In this document: positions 1 to 7,250 of the stretch, in pieces
Layout of the letters: each line of letters opens with the position of its first letter
Position numbering within the stretch: the first letter of the stretch is position 1
Source of the DNA: Pseudomonas sp.
GTDB taxonomy: Bacteria; Pseudomonadota; Gammaproteobacteria; Pseudomonadales; Pseudomonadaceae
DNA length: 7,384 bases
Assembly (NCBI GenBank): GCA_003525045.1
Contig: DQGF01000373.1
Span: 1-7,384 of the forward strand
Direction of reading: 5' to 3'
Translations under genes and position numbers: made by a program
The notes under the pieces: generated by a model
Seen by the model: only the letters and a program-made list of their open reading frames with translations
Database searches by the model: none
What the model was told of the DNA's origin: nothing

Positions 1-92
1 AGCTTGCTCGCGAAGGACGTTAACGATAATGCGTTTATGTTGAATAAACGCGTCGCCCTTGAGACCATCGCGAGCAAGCTCGCTCCTACAGG
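1..92. repeat. REP doublet (REPIN), left copy, possibly cut by the window edge
   Basis: Two arms, AGCTTGCTCGCGA (1-13) and TCGCGAGCAAGCT (68-80), are perfect reverse complements over 13 bp. The right arm continues as CGCTCCTACAGG, the usual tail of the P. fluorescens REP sequence. The left tail would lie before base 1. Between the arms sits a second perfect 8-bp hairpin, GCGTTTAT (31-38) and ATAAACGC (44-51), with loop GTTGA. A weaker match (13-19 with 54-60, one A-C mismatch) extends the pairing. REPINs of this kind are known to be non-autonomous and moved by RAYT transposases encoded elsewhere. None is visible here. It lies just past the stop of the 105-449 gene, so it may also act as a 3' mRNA structure; that is inference. 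Confidence 0.85.
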
Positions 93-104
93 ATCAGGCG
101 CTAA

Positions 105-449
105 TCAGTGTTTTTGTTCGTCGTTACCTGTCGACAAATCATGCAAATGACGACGGGACAAGGCGAGAAAACGCGGCGTCGGCCCGACATCTTCGTACAG
201 TGGATCGCCTTCTTCATCGGTGGCCACAACGGTCGAGCCCTTCACGTAGGGGAAGCTTTTCTCAAGCTCTTCCAATGCGGCGCCGATCAGTTCACCGAGC
301 AATTCTTCGGGATGCCGCTTGGGGTACATCTCGACGATCGCAGCCAGCCGCGCGGCAGCCTCCACATCCAGATGAATCTGGTAGCCGGTGTCGGTCAGGC
401 GACCCTTGGCGTTTTCTTCCCAGTGCTGGGCAAGCTCGCGGATTTTCAT
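105..449 (-). CDS. Conserved Pseudomonas 114-aa protein of uncertain role, RHH-like core
   Basis: A small acidic cytoplasmic protein with no signal peptide, membrane segment or cysteine. From memory, close homologues sit beside ppc across Pseudomonas, and some database entries call the family 'pilin assembly protein'; I see no support for that label in the sequence. The ATG at 449-447 has a good Shine-Dalgarno, GAGGT, four bases upstream on the minus strand. The middle reads as strand (about residues 22-28, YQIHLD), helix (29-43, VEAAARLAAIVEMYP), turn, helix (46-64, HPEELLGELIGAALEELEK). That order resembles a ribbon-helix-helix DNA-binding fold. The C-terminal part (68-104) holds a conserved-looking segment, GDPLYEDVGPTPR. 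The gene is transcribed away from ppc and is followed by a REPIN. The coding call is firm; the function is unknown. Confidence 0.87.
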   Translation of the reverse strand: MKIRELAQHWEENAKGRLTDTGYQIHLDVEAAARLAAIVEMYPKRHPEELLGELIGAALEELEKSFPYVKGSTVVATDEEGDPLYEDVGPTPRFLALSRRHLHDLSTGNDEQKH

Positions 450-649
450 AGTGACCTCAGTGCGCTCCTGCTCGTGGCAGGCAGTGTGAGTGTCCGGCGA
501 AGCCGGTGCAGCCGTTGTACGACCTACTCTTCAGACTAGCTATAACGCCCAAGGTTTAAAGTCCCTTCGTCGTCTTGCTTGTAAGAACCTGTCTGGAGCG
601 GCACTCTTAAAGATCTTAGCCGCCCGGATTTCTTGCTGGAGAACTGCTG
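450..649. promoter_or_regulatory. Divergent intergenic region between the 114-aa gene and ppc
   Basis: These 200 bases must carry signals for both divergent genes. On the plus strand TATAAC (541-546) is a fair -10 for ppc, but the best -35 match, TTGTAC (515-520), is 20 bases away, longer than usual. The same AT-rich spot reads TATAGC on the minus strand (544-539), so the two start signals may overlap. Two small hairpins lie on the minus-gene side: CCTGC/GCAGG (467-471 and 477-481) and CCGGC-GAA-GCCGG (494-506). None of these is strong enough to fix a start of transcription. Confidence 0.4.
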
Positions 650-3280
650 ATGACCGATATCGATGCACGCTTGCGCGAGGACGTTCACCTGTTGGGTGAG
701 CTGTTGGGCAACACCATTCGTGAACAGTACGGGGACGGCTTTCTCGATAAGATCGAGCAGATCCGCAAGGGCGCCAAGGCCGACCGTAGTGGTTCGATGG
801 ATGCCGAACTGAGCGCCAGCCTCAACCAGTTGAGCGAAGACGAGTTGCTGCCGGTTGCGCGGGCGTTCAACCAGTTTCTCAACCTGGCCAATATCGCCGA
901 GCAATATCAGCTGATTCACCGTCGCGAAGAATCGCAGCCAGCGCCCTTCGAAGCGCGGGTCCTGCCGGAGCTGCTGGCGCGCCTGCGCGCCGAAGGTCAT
1001 GGCGCCGAATCCCTGGCCCGGCAACTGGGCCGGCTGGAGATCGAGCTTGTACTGACGGCGCACCCGACCGAAGTGGCACGGCGCACGCTGATCCAGAAAT
1101 ACGACGCCATCGCCGCGCAACTGGCCGCCCAGGACCATCGCGACCTGACCAGTGCCGAACGCGAGCAGATCCAGGCGAAGTTACAGCGCCTGATCGCAGA
1201 AGCCTGGCACACCGAAGAAATTCGCCGTACCCGGCCGACGCCGGTGGACGAAGCCAAGTGGGGCTTCGCGGTGATCGAGCATTCGTTATGGCAAGCCATC
1301 CCCAATTATCTGCGCAAGGCTGACCAGGCCTTGCATGCCGCCACCGGCCTGCACCTGCCATTGGAGGCAGCGCCGATTCGCTTTGCCTCGTGGATGGGCG
1401 GCGACCGGGACGGCAACCCCAATGTGACCGCTGCCGTGACCCGTGAAGTCCTGCTGCTGGCGCGCTGGATGGCGGCGGATTTGTACGTACGCGATGTCGA
1501 TCATCTGGCTGCCGAATTATCGATGCAGCAAGCCAGCGATGCCCTGAGAGCCAAGGCCGGGGACAGCGCCGAACCCTATCGCGCGGTGCTTAAACAGCTG
1601 CGCGAACGCCTGCGCGCCACCCGTAACTGGGCTCACGCGTCCTTGACCGCCGCCACGCCAGCGCCAGCCGATGTCCTGCAAAACAACCGCGACCTGCTCG
1701 ATCCGCTGGAGCTGTGCTACCACTCGCTGCACGAGTGCGGCATGGGGGTGATTGCCGATGGCCCGTTGCTCGATTGCCTGCGCCGGGCGGTGACCTTCGG
1801 CCTGTTCCTGGTGCGTCTGGATGTGCGCCAGGACTCGTCTCGGCATTCGGCGGCGATGACCGAAATCACCGATTACCTGGGCCTCGGTCGTTATGAAGAC
1901 TGGAGCGAGGAAGAGCGCATCGCCTTCCTGATGCGCGAGCTGAACAACCGTCGGCCGTTGCTGCCGGCGTACTTCAAACCGTCCGCCGACACCGCCGAAG
2001 TGCTGGCGACCTGCCGGGAAATCGCCTCGGCACCGGCGGCTTCAGTCGGCTCCTATGTGATTTCCATGGCCGGCGCCGCTTCCGACGTGCTGGCCGTGCA
2101 ACTGCTGCTCAAGGAGGCCGGCGTTTTGCGGCCGATACGTGTCGTGCCGCTGTTCGAAACCCTCGCCGACCTGGATAACGCCGGCCCGGTGATTGAAAAG
2201 CTGTTGCTGTTGCCGGGTTATCGCGCGCGTCTGCAAGGGCCGCAGGAAGTGATGATCGGTTATTCCGATTCGGCCAAGGACGCCGGCACAACAGCGGCGG
2301 CCTGGGCGCAGTATCGGGCGCAGGAGCGTTTGGTCGACATTTGCCGCGAGCAGCAAGTGGAGCTGCTGTTGTTCCACGGTCGCGGTGGCACCGTGGGTCG
2401 CGGTGGCGGTCCGGCTCACGCGGCCATTCTGTCGCAGCCGCCGGGTTCGGTGGCGGGGCGTTTCCGTACCACCGAGCAGGGGGAAATGATTCGTTTCAAA
2501 TTCGGCCTGCCGGACATCGCCGAGCAGAACCTCAATCTGTACCTGGCCGCGGTACTGGAAGCGACCTTGTTGCCTCCGCCGCCACCGGAGCCTGCCTGGC
2601 GCCATTTGATGGACGAATTGGCCGCTGATGGTGTCAGCGCCTACCGTGCTGTGGTGCGGGAAAATCCGCAGTTCGTCGAGTATTTCCGCCAATCCACGCC
2701 GGAACAGGAGCTGGGACGCTTGCCTTTGGGCAGTCGTCCGGCCAAGCGCCGCGCCGGCGGCATCGAAAGCCTGCGGGCGATCCCGTGGATCTTCGGCTGG
2801 ACCCAGACACGCCTGATGTTGCCCGCCTGGCTCGGCTGGGAAGCCGCCCTGAGCAAGGCACTGGAACGCGGCGAAGGCGAACTGCTGGGGCAGATGCGCG
2901 AGCAATGGCCGTTCTTCCGCACCCGCATCGATATGCTGGAAATGGTCCTGGCCAAGGCCGATAGCGATATCGCCCGGTCCTACGATGAGCGTCTGGTCGA
3001 GCCAAATCTGCTGCCTTTGGGGGCGCATTTACGCGACCTATTGTCGCAGGCTTGCTCGGTGGTCCTTGGGTTGACCGGTCAATCTCAGCTACTGGCACAT
3101 AGCCCAGCCACCCTCGAATTCATCCGCTTGCGTAACACCTACCTCGATCCGCTTCATCTATTGCAGGCCGAATTATTGGCGCGTTCGCGACAACAGGAAG
3201 TGACGCAAGGCAGCCCGGTAGAACAGGCGCTGCTGGTGTCTGTGGCGGGGATTGCCGCCGGATTGCGAAATACCGGCTAA
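650..3280 (+). CDS. ppc: Phosphoenolpyruvate carboxylase
   Basis: PEPC converts phosphoenolpyruvate and bicarbonate to oxaloacetate and phosphate in the cytoplasm, refilling the TCA cycle. The protein is 876 aa, close to the 883 of E. coli. Motifs run in the expected order: TAHPTEV with catalytic His138; [11 protein letters not shown] (250-260); [11 protein letters not shown] with Lys543; [14 protein letters not shown] (575-588) with His576, Arg578 and Arg584; [13 protein letters not shown] (709-721); and [10 protein letters not shown] with Lys769. It ends in RNTG, the family's usual C-terminus, whose Asn helps bind the inhibitor aspartate. With Arg584, Lys769 and Arg828 this suggests aspartate feedback control. 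The ATG at 650 has GGAG at 638-641 and begins [10 protein letters not shown], as family members do. A run of five prolines (642-646) is unusual. The gene appears monocistronic, divergent from the 114-aa gene. Confidence 0.99.
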   Translation: MTDIDARLREDVHLLGELLGNTIREQYGDGFLDKIEQIRKGAKADRSGSMDAELSASLNQLSEDELLPVARAFNQFLNLANIAEQYQLIHRREESQPAPFEARVLPELLARLRAEGHGAESLARQLGRLEIELVLTAHPTEVARRTLIQKYDAIAAQLAAQDHRDLTSAEREQIQAKLQRLIAEAWHTEEIRRTRPTPVDEAKWGFAVIEHSLWQAIPNYLRKADQALHAATGLHLPLEAAPIRFASWMGGDRDGNPNVTAAVTREVLLLARWMAADLYVRDVDHLAAELSMQQASDALRAKAGDSAEPYRAVLKQLRERLRATRNWAHASLTAATPAPADVLQNNRDLLDPLELCYHSLHECGMGVIADGPLLDCLRRAVTFGLFLVRLDVRQDSSRHSAAMTEITDYLGLGRYEDWSEEERIAFLMRELNNRRPLLPAYFKPSADTAEVLATCREIASAPAASVGSYVISMAGAASDVLAVQLLLKEAGVLRPIRVVPLFETLADLDNAGPVIEKLLLLPGYRARLQGPQEVMIGYSDSAKDAGTTAAAWAQYRAQERLVDICREQQVELLLFHGRGGTVGRGGGPAHAAILSQPPGSVAGRFRTTEQGEMIRFKFGLPDIAEQNLNLYLAAVLEATLLPPPPPEPAWRHLMDELAADGVSAYRAVVRENPQFVEYFRQSTPEQELGRLPLGSRPAKRRAGGIESLRAIPWIFGWTQTRLMLPAWLGWEAALSKALERGEGELLGQMREQWPFFRTRIDMLEMVLAKADSDIARSYDERLVEPNLLPLGAHLRDLLSQACSVVLGLTGQSQLLAHSPATLEFIRLRNTYLDPLHLLQAELLARSRQQEVTQGSPVEQALLVSVAGIAAGLRNTG

Positions 3281-3298
3281 GGTTTTGGCCGTAGGTCC

Positions 3299-3326
3299 AG
3301 GCACTCGATGCGGGCATCGGGTGCCT
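3299..3326 (+). terminator. Hairpin after ppc, possible 3' end signal
   Basis: Arms AGGCACTCGATG (3299-3310) and CATCGGGTGCCT (3315-3326) form a 12-bp stem with one G-U pair and a CGGG loop, starting 18 bases past the ppc stop. No T-run follows, so it is not a classical intrinsic terminator. It could protect the 3' end of the mRNA or assist a factor-dependent stop. Confidence 0.4.
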
Positions 3327-3438
3327 GCTGGCAGAGGTTGAAAAGTGCTGCCAGGCGACAGTTAGTGATGGGGTTGCGACTTGGGGTACCTGGTCGCAAA
3401 GGTCACATCAGGCGCGGGTTTCTCCGACTTTCGGCGGC

Positions 3439-3467
3439 TTGTGTGGTCAGGGCCTGCTGTGTATCTT
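3439..3467 (+). promoter_or_regulatory. Candidate sigma-70 promoter for adk
   Basis: TTGTGT (3439-3444) and TATCTT (3462-3467) are separated by exactly 17 bases. They match the -35 and -10 consensus at three and four of six positions. Transcription from here would give adk a leader of roughly 95 bases. The AT-rich stretch at 3541-3550 also contains TATATA and TATAAA, but a start there would leave almost no leader ahead of the Shine-Dalgarno. Confidence 0.3.
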
Positions 3468-3535
3468 GATCAGCCTTTGGCCGTTTGGGCGGTCACGATC
3501 CCTTTTTTGAGATTGGCCCCACGAGGCGAATCTGA

Positions 3536-4219
<684 letters not shown>

Positions 4220-4233
4220 ACACTGCTTCATCT

Positions 4234-4265
4234 ACTACGGCCCGCTTGCGGGCCGTAGTTGTTTA
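4234..4265 (+). terminator. Rho-independent terminator of adk
   Basis: An 11-bp perfect stem (4234-4244 with 4249-4259, core CTACGGCCC/GGGCCGTAG) with a four-base CTTG loop is followed by TTGTTTA. It starts 15 bases after the adk stop. The T-run is only on the plus-strand side, so it should act in the adk direction. Confidence 0.85.
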
Positions 4266-4269
4266 TACT
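4264..4269 (+). promoter_or_regulatory. Possible -10 box for tsaB
   Basis: TATACT sits immediately after the adk terminator, 36 bases before the tsaB start, and matches the -10 consensus at five of six positions. No good -35 is present: the region 17 bases upstream is inside the terminator stem. Since the terminator should block read-through from adk, tsaB needs its own promoter, and this is the best candidate. Confidence 0.3.
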
Positions 4270-4305
4270 GGCGCACTTTTTCTGACCTCTCTTACGGAAA
4301 CATCG

Positions 4306-4980
4306 ATGAGCACCTTGCTGGCCCTGGACACCGCGACTGAAGCTTGCTCCGTTGCCTTGCTGCATGACGGCAACGTCACGAGCCATTACGAGGTGATCCC
4401 GCGCCTGCATGCGCAGAAACTGTTGCCGATGATCCAGCAGTTGCTGGCCGATGCCGGCACATCCCTGCAGGCGGTCGATGCCATCGCCTTCGGTCGCGGA
4501 CCGGGCGCCTTCACCGGCGTGCGGATCGCTATCGGTGTCGTGCAAGGCTTGGCGTTTGCGCTGGATCGCCCGGTGTTGCCGGTGTCGAACCTGGCGGTGC
4601 TGGCGCAGCGAGCGTATCGCGAACACGGCGTGAGCCAGGTCGCGGCCGCTATCGATGCGCGCATGGATGAGGTGTATTGGGGTTGCTACCGCGAGACGGC
4701 GGGGGAGATGCGCCTGGTCGGCAATGAAGCGGTGTTGCCACCGGAAGCGGCTGTGTTGCCGGCCGATGCCAGCGGTGAATGGTTTGGCGCGGGCACCGGT
4801 TGGGGTTATGCCGAGCGCATTGCGGTCAGCCTGACCGGGCAGGATGCGGGCCTGTTGCCTCATGCTGAAGACCTGTTGACCCTGGCGCGGTTTGCCTGGG
4901 AGCGGGGTGAGGCGATTGTGGCGGATGAGGCGCAGCCGGTTTATTTGCGGGATAAGGTGGCGACACCCAAGGCGCGTTAA
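4306..4980 (+). CDS. tsaB: tRNA t6A37 threonylcarbamoyltransferase complex dimerisation subunit TsaB
   Basis: TsaB (older name YeaZ) pairs with TsaD and TsaE to transfer the threonylcarbamoyl group, made by TsaC/Sua5, onto A37 of tRNAs reading ANN codons. TsaB is a non-catalytic scaffold with an ASKHA fold. The protein is 224 aa, normal for the family. It shows LALDTATEACSVAL (5-18), the GRGPGAFTGVRI signature (63-74), DARMDEVYW (117-125) and a PVYLRDKVA end (211-219). The ATG at 4306 begins MSTLLALDT as in homologues; an upstream in-frame TTG at 4246 lies inside the adk terminator and is rejected. The ribosome binding site is weak (CGGAAA). TsaD and TsaE are not in the window. A REPIN follows the stop. 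Confidence 0.97.
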   Translation: MSTLLALDTATEACSVALLHDGNVTSHYEVIPRLHAQKLLPMIQQLLADAGTSLQAVDAIAFGRGPGAFTGVRIAIGVVQGLAFALDRPVLPVSNLAVLAQRAYREHGVSQVAAAIDARMDEVYWGCYRETAGEMRLVGNEAVLPPEAAVLPADASGEWFGAGTGWGYAERIAVSLTGQDAGLLPHAEDLLTLARFAWERGEAIVADEAQPVYLRDKVATPKAR

Positions 4981-5000
4981 TTCCTTGAACCGGGTTGGTC

Positions 5001-5084
5001 CTTTCGCGAGCAAGTCGGATCGCCGCACCGCCGCTCCCACAGGAACTCCGCTAACCCTTGTGGAAGCGGGCTTGCTCGCGAAAG
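5001..5084. repeat. REP doublet (REPIN), right copy
   Basis: Arms CTTTCGCGAGCAAG (5001-5014) and CTTGCTCGCGAAAG (5071-5084) are perfect reverse complements over 14 bp. Inside them the REP tails CCGCTCCCACAGG (5031-5043) and CCTTGTGGAAGCGG (5056-5069) also pair, apart from one extra base and one mismatch. The pieces therefore form a long hairpin of two head-to-head REPs. The core GCGAGCAAGC is shared with the copy at 1-92. It starts 20 bases after the tsaB stop and may shape the tsaB 3' end. Confidence 0.9.
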
Positions 5085-5171
5085 CGGTATAAGCAACACA
5101 GCCAATCGTCGATTTATACCCGCGCCTTTAAACCTTTTCGCTTATTTGTGTTCTAGTTATCACTCGGCGGT

Positions 5172-5200
5172 TTGCGAAGCGGGCTATGCGCCACTAAACT
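5172..5200 (+). promoter_or_regulatory. Candidate sigma-70 promoter of the tail operon
   Basis: TTGCGA (5172-5177) and TAAACT (5195-5200) are exactly 17 bases apart, each matching consensus at four of six positions. Transcription would begin near 5207, giving a leader of about 20 bases for the gene at 5228. It is the best promoter match between the REPIN and that gene. Confidence 0.5.
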
Positions 5201-5227
5201 GCCATTACTGATACCGAGCCTGCACGT

Positions 5228-5533
5228 ATGCGTATAGACGGCCTTTCCTCTCAGTCCTACCCCATCAAGCGCCAGCCTCGCAAAGGCCGCGTGGTTGAGG
5301 ACGAATCCGTCGATATCGACGGTGAGCTGGAATTTCCGTCCACAGAGCAACTGGCCGCCCGTGCCGCCAAAGCCAGCGCGCAACGCTTGAGCAATCTCCC
5401 CGCCCGTCAGCAAGACATGCTTTACCACCGCGCCATGAGCAAAACCGTATCCATGGCCTTGGCCAGTTACCTGAGCACTGCCGGTTTTGTCGATTGGGAG
5501 TCGGATGTGCTGGGTCTCGACCTGTACATCTGA
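5228..5533 (+). CDS. Conserved hypothetical protein, 101 aa
   Basis: I do not recognise a named family, though the N-terminal MRIDGLSSQSYP and C-terminal DVLGLDLYI look like a conserved Pseudomonas-type hypothetical. Residues 14-21 are basic (KRQPRKGR) and 24-36 acidic. Residues 39-82 are probably mainly helical and alanine-rich, followed by a short hydrophobic end. There is no signal peptide, membrane span or cysteine. The ATG at 5228 has only a weak Shine-Dalgarno (CGAG about nine bases upstream). Its stop TGA (5531-5533) shares its A with the ATG of the next gene, so the two are probably translationally coupled. It would be the first gene of the tail operon. The coding call rests on length, codon use matching its neighbours and the tight junction. 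Confidence 0.82.
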   Translation: MRIDGLSSQSYPIKRQPRKGRVVEDESVDIDGELEFPSTEQLAARAAKASAQRLSNLPARQQDMLYHRAMSKTVSMALASYLSTAGFVDWESDVLGLDLYI

Positions 5534-6393
5534 TGCTGTTGCCTTACTACCTCGGCTGCCCGTCCTGGAGTGAAAACGCCTGGCGCGATTACTTGTATCC
5601 GCAAGACGCCAAGCCCGCCGAGTTTCTCAGTCTCTATTGCCAGGTGTTCAACGCCGTGGAAGGCAATACGACCTTCTACGCCAGCCCCTCTGCTGCCACC
5701 GTGCAGCGCTGGGCCGACACCATGCCCGAACACTTTCGCTTCACTGCCAAGTTCCCCGGCGACATCAGCCATAGCGGCGACCTGCGCGAACAACTGACCG
5801 CCGTTGAAACCTTCCTGCAGTTGCTCAGCCCTCTCGGTGAGCGGGTTTCCCCGGTCTGGCTGCAACTGTCCAAAAGTTTTACCCCGCAACGACTGTCAGA
5901 GCTGGCCGGTTTTATCGACGCTGTGGACCGACCGCTGGCAGTCGAGGTGCGGCATGACGAGTTCTTCGCCAAGGGTGATGCCGAGCGCCGTCTCAATCGC
6001 CTGCTGCTGGATCGCGGCGTCGAGCGCGTCTGCCTCGATCCGCGCGCGCTGTTCAGCTGCACCTCGACGGATCCGTCAGTTCTCCACGCCCAATCGAAAA
6101 AGCCCAGGGTTCCGACTCGTCCAGCGGCGTTCACCCAATTCCCGCAGGTGCGCTTCATCGGCCATCCGCAACTGGAAGCCAACGACCCATTCCTGGTGCC
6201 TTGGGTCGAGAAAATCGCCCTGTGGATCGAAGAAGGTCGAACGCCTTATATTTTCCTGCACACCGCCGACAATCTGCTGGCAGCCAGGCTTGCCCAACGA
6301 TTCCACGCACAACTGATGCTGCGATTGCCTGGCCTGCCGCCTCTGCCTGAGCTATACAGAGAGCCCGCCGCGGAGCAACTTGGCCTGCTCTGA
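5533..6393 (+). CDS. DUF72 (YecE-like) domain protein
   Basis: Belongs to the DUF72 family (PF01904; E. coli YecE), which has a TIM-barrel-like fold and no firmly established reaction. The protein is 286 aa, near family length. Typical segments are YYLGCPSWSENAW (5-17), FNAVEGNTTFYASPS (39-53), RFTAKFPGDISHS (69-81), PLAVEVRHDEFF (134-145) and TPYIFLHTADNLLAARLA (237-254). The conserved Glu43, Lys73, Glu138, Arg140 and His141 line up as a plausible active-site set. ATG 5533 is chosen because it overlaps the previous stop by one base and gives the family N-terminus; an in-frame GTG at 5494 lies inside the upstream gene. There is no clear Shine-Dalgarno of its own, which fits coupling. The next gene follows after 33 bases. 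Confidence 0.93.
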   Translation: MLLPYYLGCPSWSENAWRDYLYPQDAKPAEFLSLYCQVFNAVEGNTTFYASPSAATVQRWADTMPEHFRFTAKFPGDISHSGDLREQLTAVETFLQLLSPLGERVSPVWLQLSKSFTPQRLSELAGFIDAVDRPLAVEVRHDEFFAKGDAERRLNRLLLDRGVERVCLDPRALFSCTSTDPSVLHAQSKKPRVPTRPAAFTQFPQVRFIGHPQLEANDPFLVPWVEKIALWIEEGRTPYIFLHTADNLLAARLAQRFHAQLMLRLPGLPPLPELYREPAAEQLGLL

Positions 6394-6426
6394 AGCGGAT
6401 TCGTTCCCCTCTCGAGGAGCCTGCCA

Positions 6427-7248
6427 ATGGATGTGCAAACCCTTCGAGCCCAGGCGTTCAAAGCACTGCATGAACGCGACGGCGCTTTTGTCATTCCCAA
6501 CCCGTGGGACGCCGGCTCGGCGAAAATGCTCGTCAGCCTTGGTTTCGAGGCACTGGCGACCACCAGCGCCGGTTATGCCTTTTCCCAGGGCCGTCCCGAT
6601 GGTGGATTGACGCTGGACCAGACCCTGGCGAACGTTCAGGCGATTGTCGCCGCCACCCCTCTGCCGGTTGCGGTCGATCTGGAAAACGGATTCGCCGACG
6701 ATCCTGCCGAATGTGCCCAAAGCCTCTTGCGGGCCGCTGCGGCAGGCGCCGTTGGCGGTTCGATCGAAGATGCCACGGGACGCGAAGACGGCCCGATCTA
6801 TTGCTTTGAACATGCAGTAGCCCGCATCGAAGCCGCTGTCGCCGCAGCCCGCAGCCTGCCTTTTCCGTTCACGCTGACGGCCCGGGCCGAGAACTTTCTG
6901 CATGGCAAACCCGACCTGGACGATACGATTCGCCGCTTGCAGGCGTTTGCCGAAGCCGGTGCCGACGTGCTGTACGCGCCGGGCCTGCGCAGTGCTGAAG
7001 AGGTGTTGGCGGTGGTGCGTGCGGTAGCGCCCAGACCGGTCAACGTCTTGATGTCCGGCGGGCTCAAGCTGACCGTCGAGCAGCTGAGTGCAATGGGTGT
7101 CAAACGGATCAGCGTGGGTTCTGCTCTGGCCCTGGCGGCGTATGGCGAGTTCTTCCGTGCCGCCGAAGAGATCCAGCAGTCGGGCACCTTCGGATTCACG
7201 TCGCGCTCCATGCCGTTCCAGCAGGCCAATCAATTGTTCAAAGGCTGA
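6427..7248 (+). CDS. Isocitrate lyase/PEP mutase superfamily protein
   Basis: A 273-aa TIM-barrel enzyme of the ICL/PEP mutase superfamily (PF13714-type). It probably makes or breaks a C-C or P-C bond next to a carboxylate, with Mg2+. Visible landmarks are IPNPWDAGSA (23-32), TTSAGYA (45-51), the metal-site stretch VDLENGFAD (83-91), GGSIEDATG (110-118) with Glu114, TARAENF (151-157) and a C-terminal MSGG...RISVGSALALAAYG. The KKCGH loop of true isocitrate lyases is absent, so it is not AceA. The second metal-site Asp of PEP mutase (DxDxG) is Glu86 here. Candidates include a 2-methylisocitrate lyase-like, oxaloacetate decarboxylase-like or carboxyvinyl-phosphonate mutase-like activity; sequence alone does not decide. 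A good GAGGAG (6414-6419) precedes ATG 6427 by seven bases. Confidence 0.94.
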   Translation: MDVQTLRAQAFKALHERDGAFVIPNPWDAGSAKMLVSLGFEALATTSAGYAFSQGRPDGGLTLDQTLANVQAIVAATPLPVAVDLENGFADDPAECAQSLLRAAAAGAVGGSIEDATGREDGPIYCFEHAVARIEAAVAAARSLPFPFTLTARAENFLHGKPDLDDTIRRLQAFAEAGADVLYAPGLRSAEEVLAVVRAVAPRPVNVLMSGGLKLTVEQLSAMGVKRISVGSALALAAYGEFFRAAEEIQQSGTFGFTSRSMPFQQANQLFKG

Positions 7249-7250
7249 GG

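Noticed and set aside
1..92. Possible CRISPR or phage attachment site because of the repeated palindromic core shared with 5001-5084
   Set aside because: Only inverted REP pairs with the known fluorescent-pseudomonad core; no spacer array, integrase or tRNA gene nearby.
59..539. Two plus-strand open frames (59-451 and 108-539) opposite the 114-aa gene
   Set aside because: They begin in or near the REPIN and read antisense to the conserved minus-strand protein; no ribosome binding site or family match.
536..1138. Minus-strand open frame of 200 codons over the ppc start
   Set aside because: Shadow of ppc; no ribosome binding site or recognisable domain.
2042..3028. Minus-strand open frame of 328 codons inside ppc
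   Set aside because: Fully antisense to clear PEPC motifs, with low-complexity Q/R/G-rich translation as expected from GC-rich codon bias and no family resemblance.
4228..5040. Minus-strand open frame of 270 codons covering tsaB
   Set aside because: Runs from inside the REPIN, through tsaB and into the adk terminator; Q/R/H-rich with no domain.
5086..5120. Inverted repeat GGTATAA/TTATACC after the second REPIN
   Set aside because: Only 7 bp, AT-rich, with a 21-base gap; could easily arise by chance and has no T-run or promoter fit.
6352..7233. Minus-strand open frame of 293 codons opposite the PEP-mutase-like gene
   Set aside because: Antisense shadow; the plus strand has the conserved superfamily motifs and a good Shine-Dalgarno.
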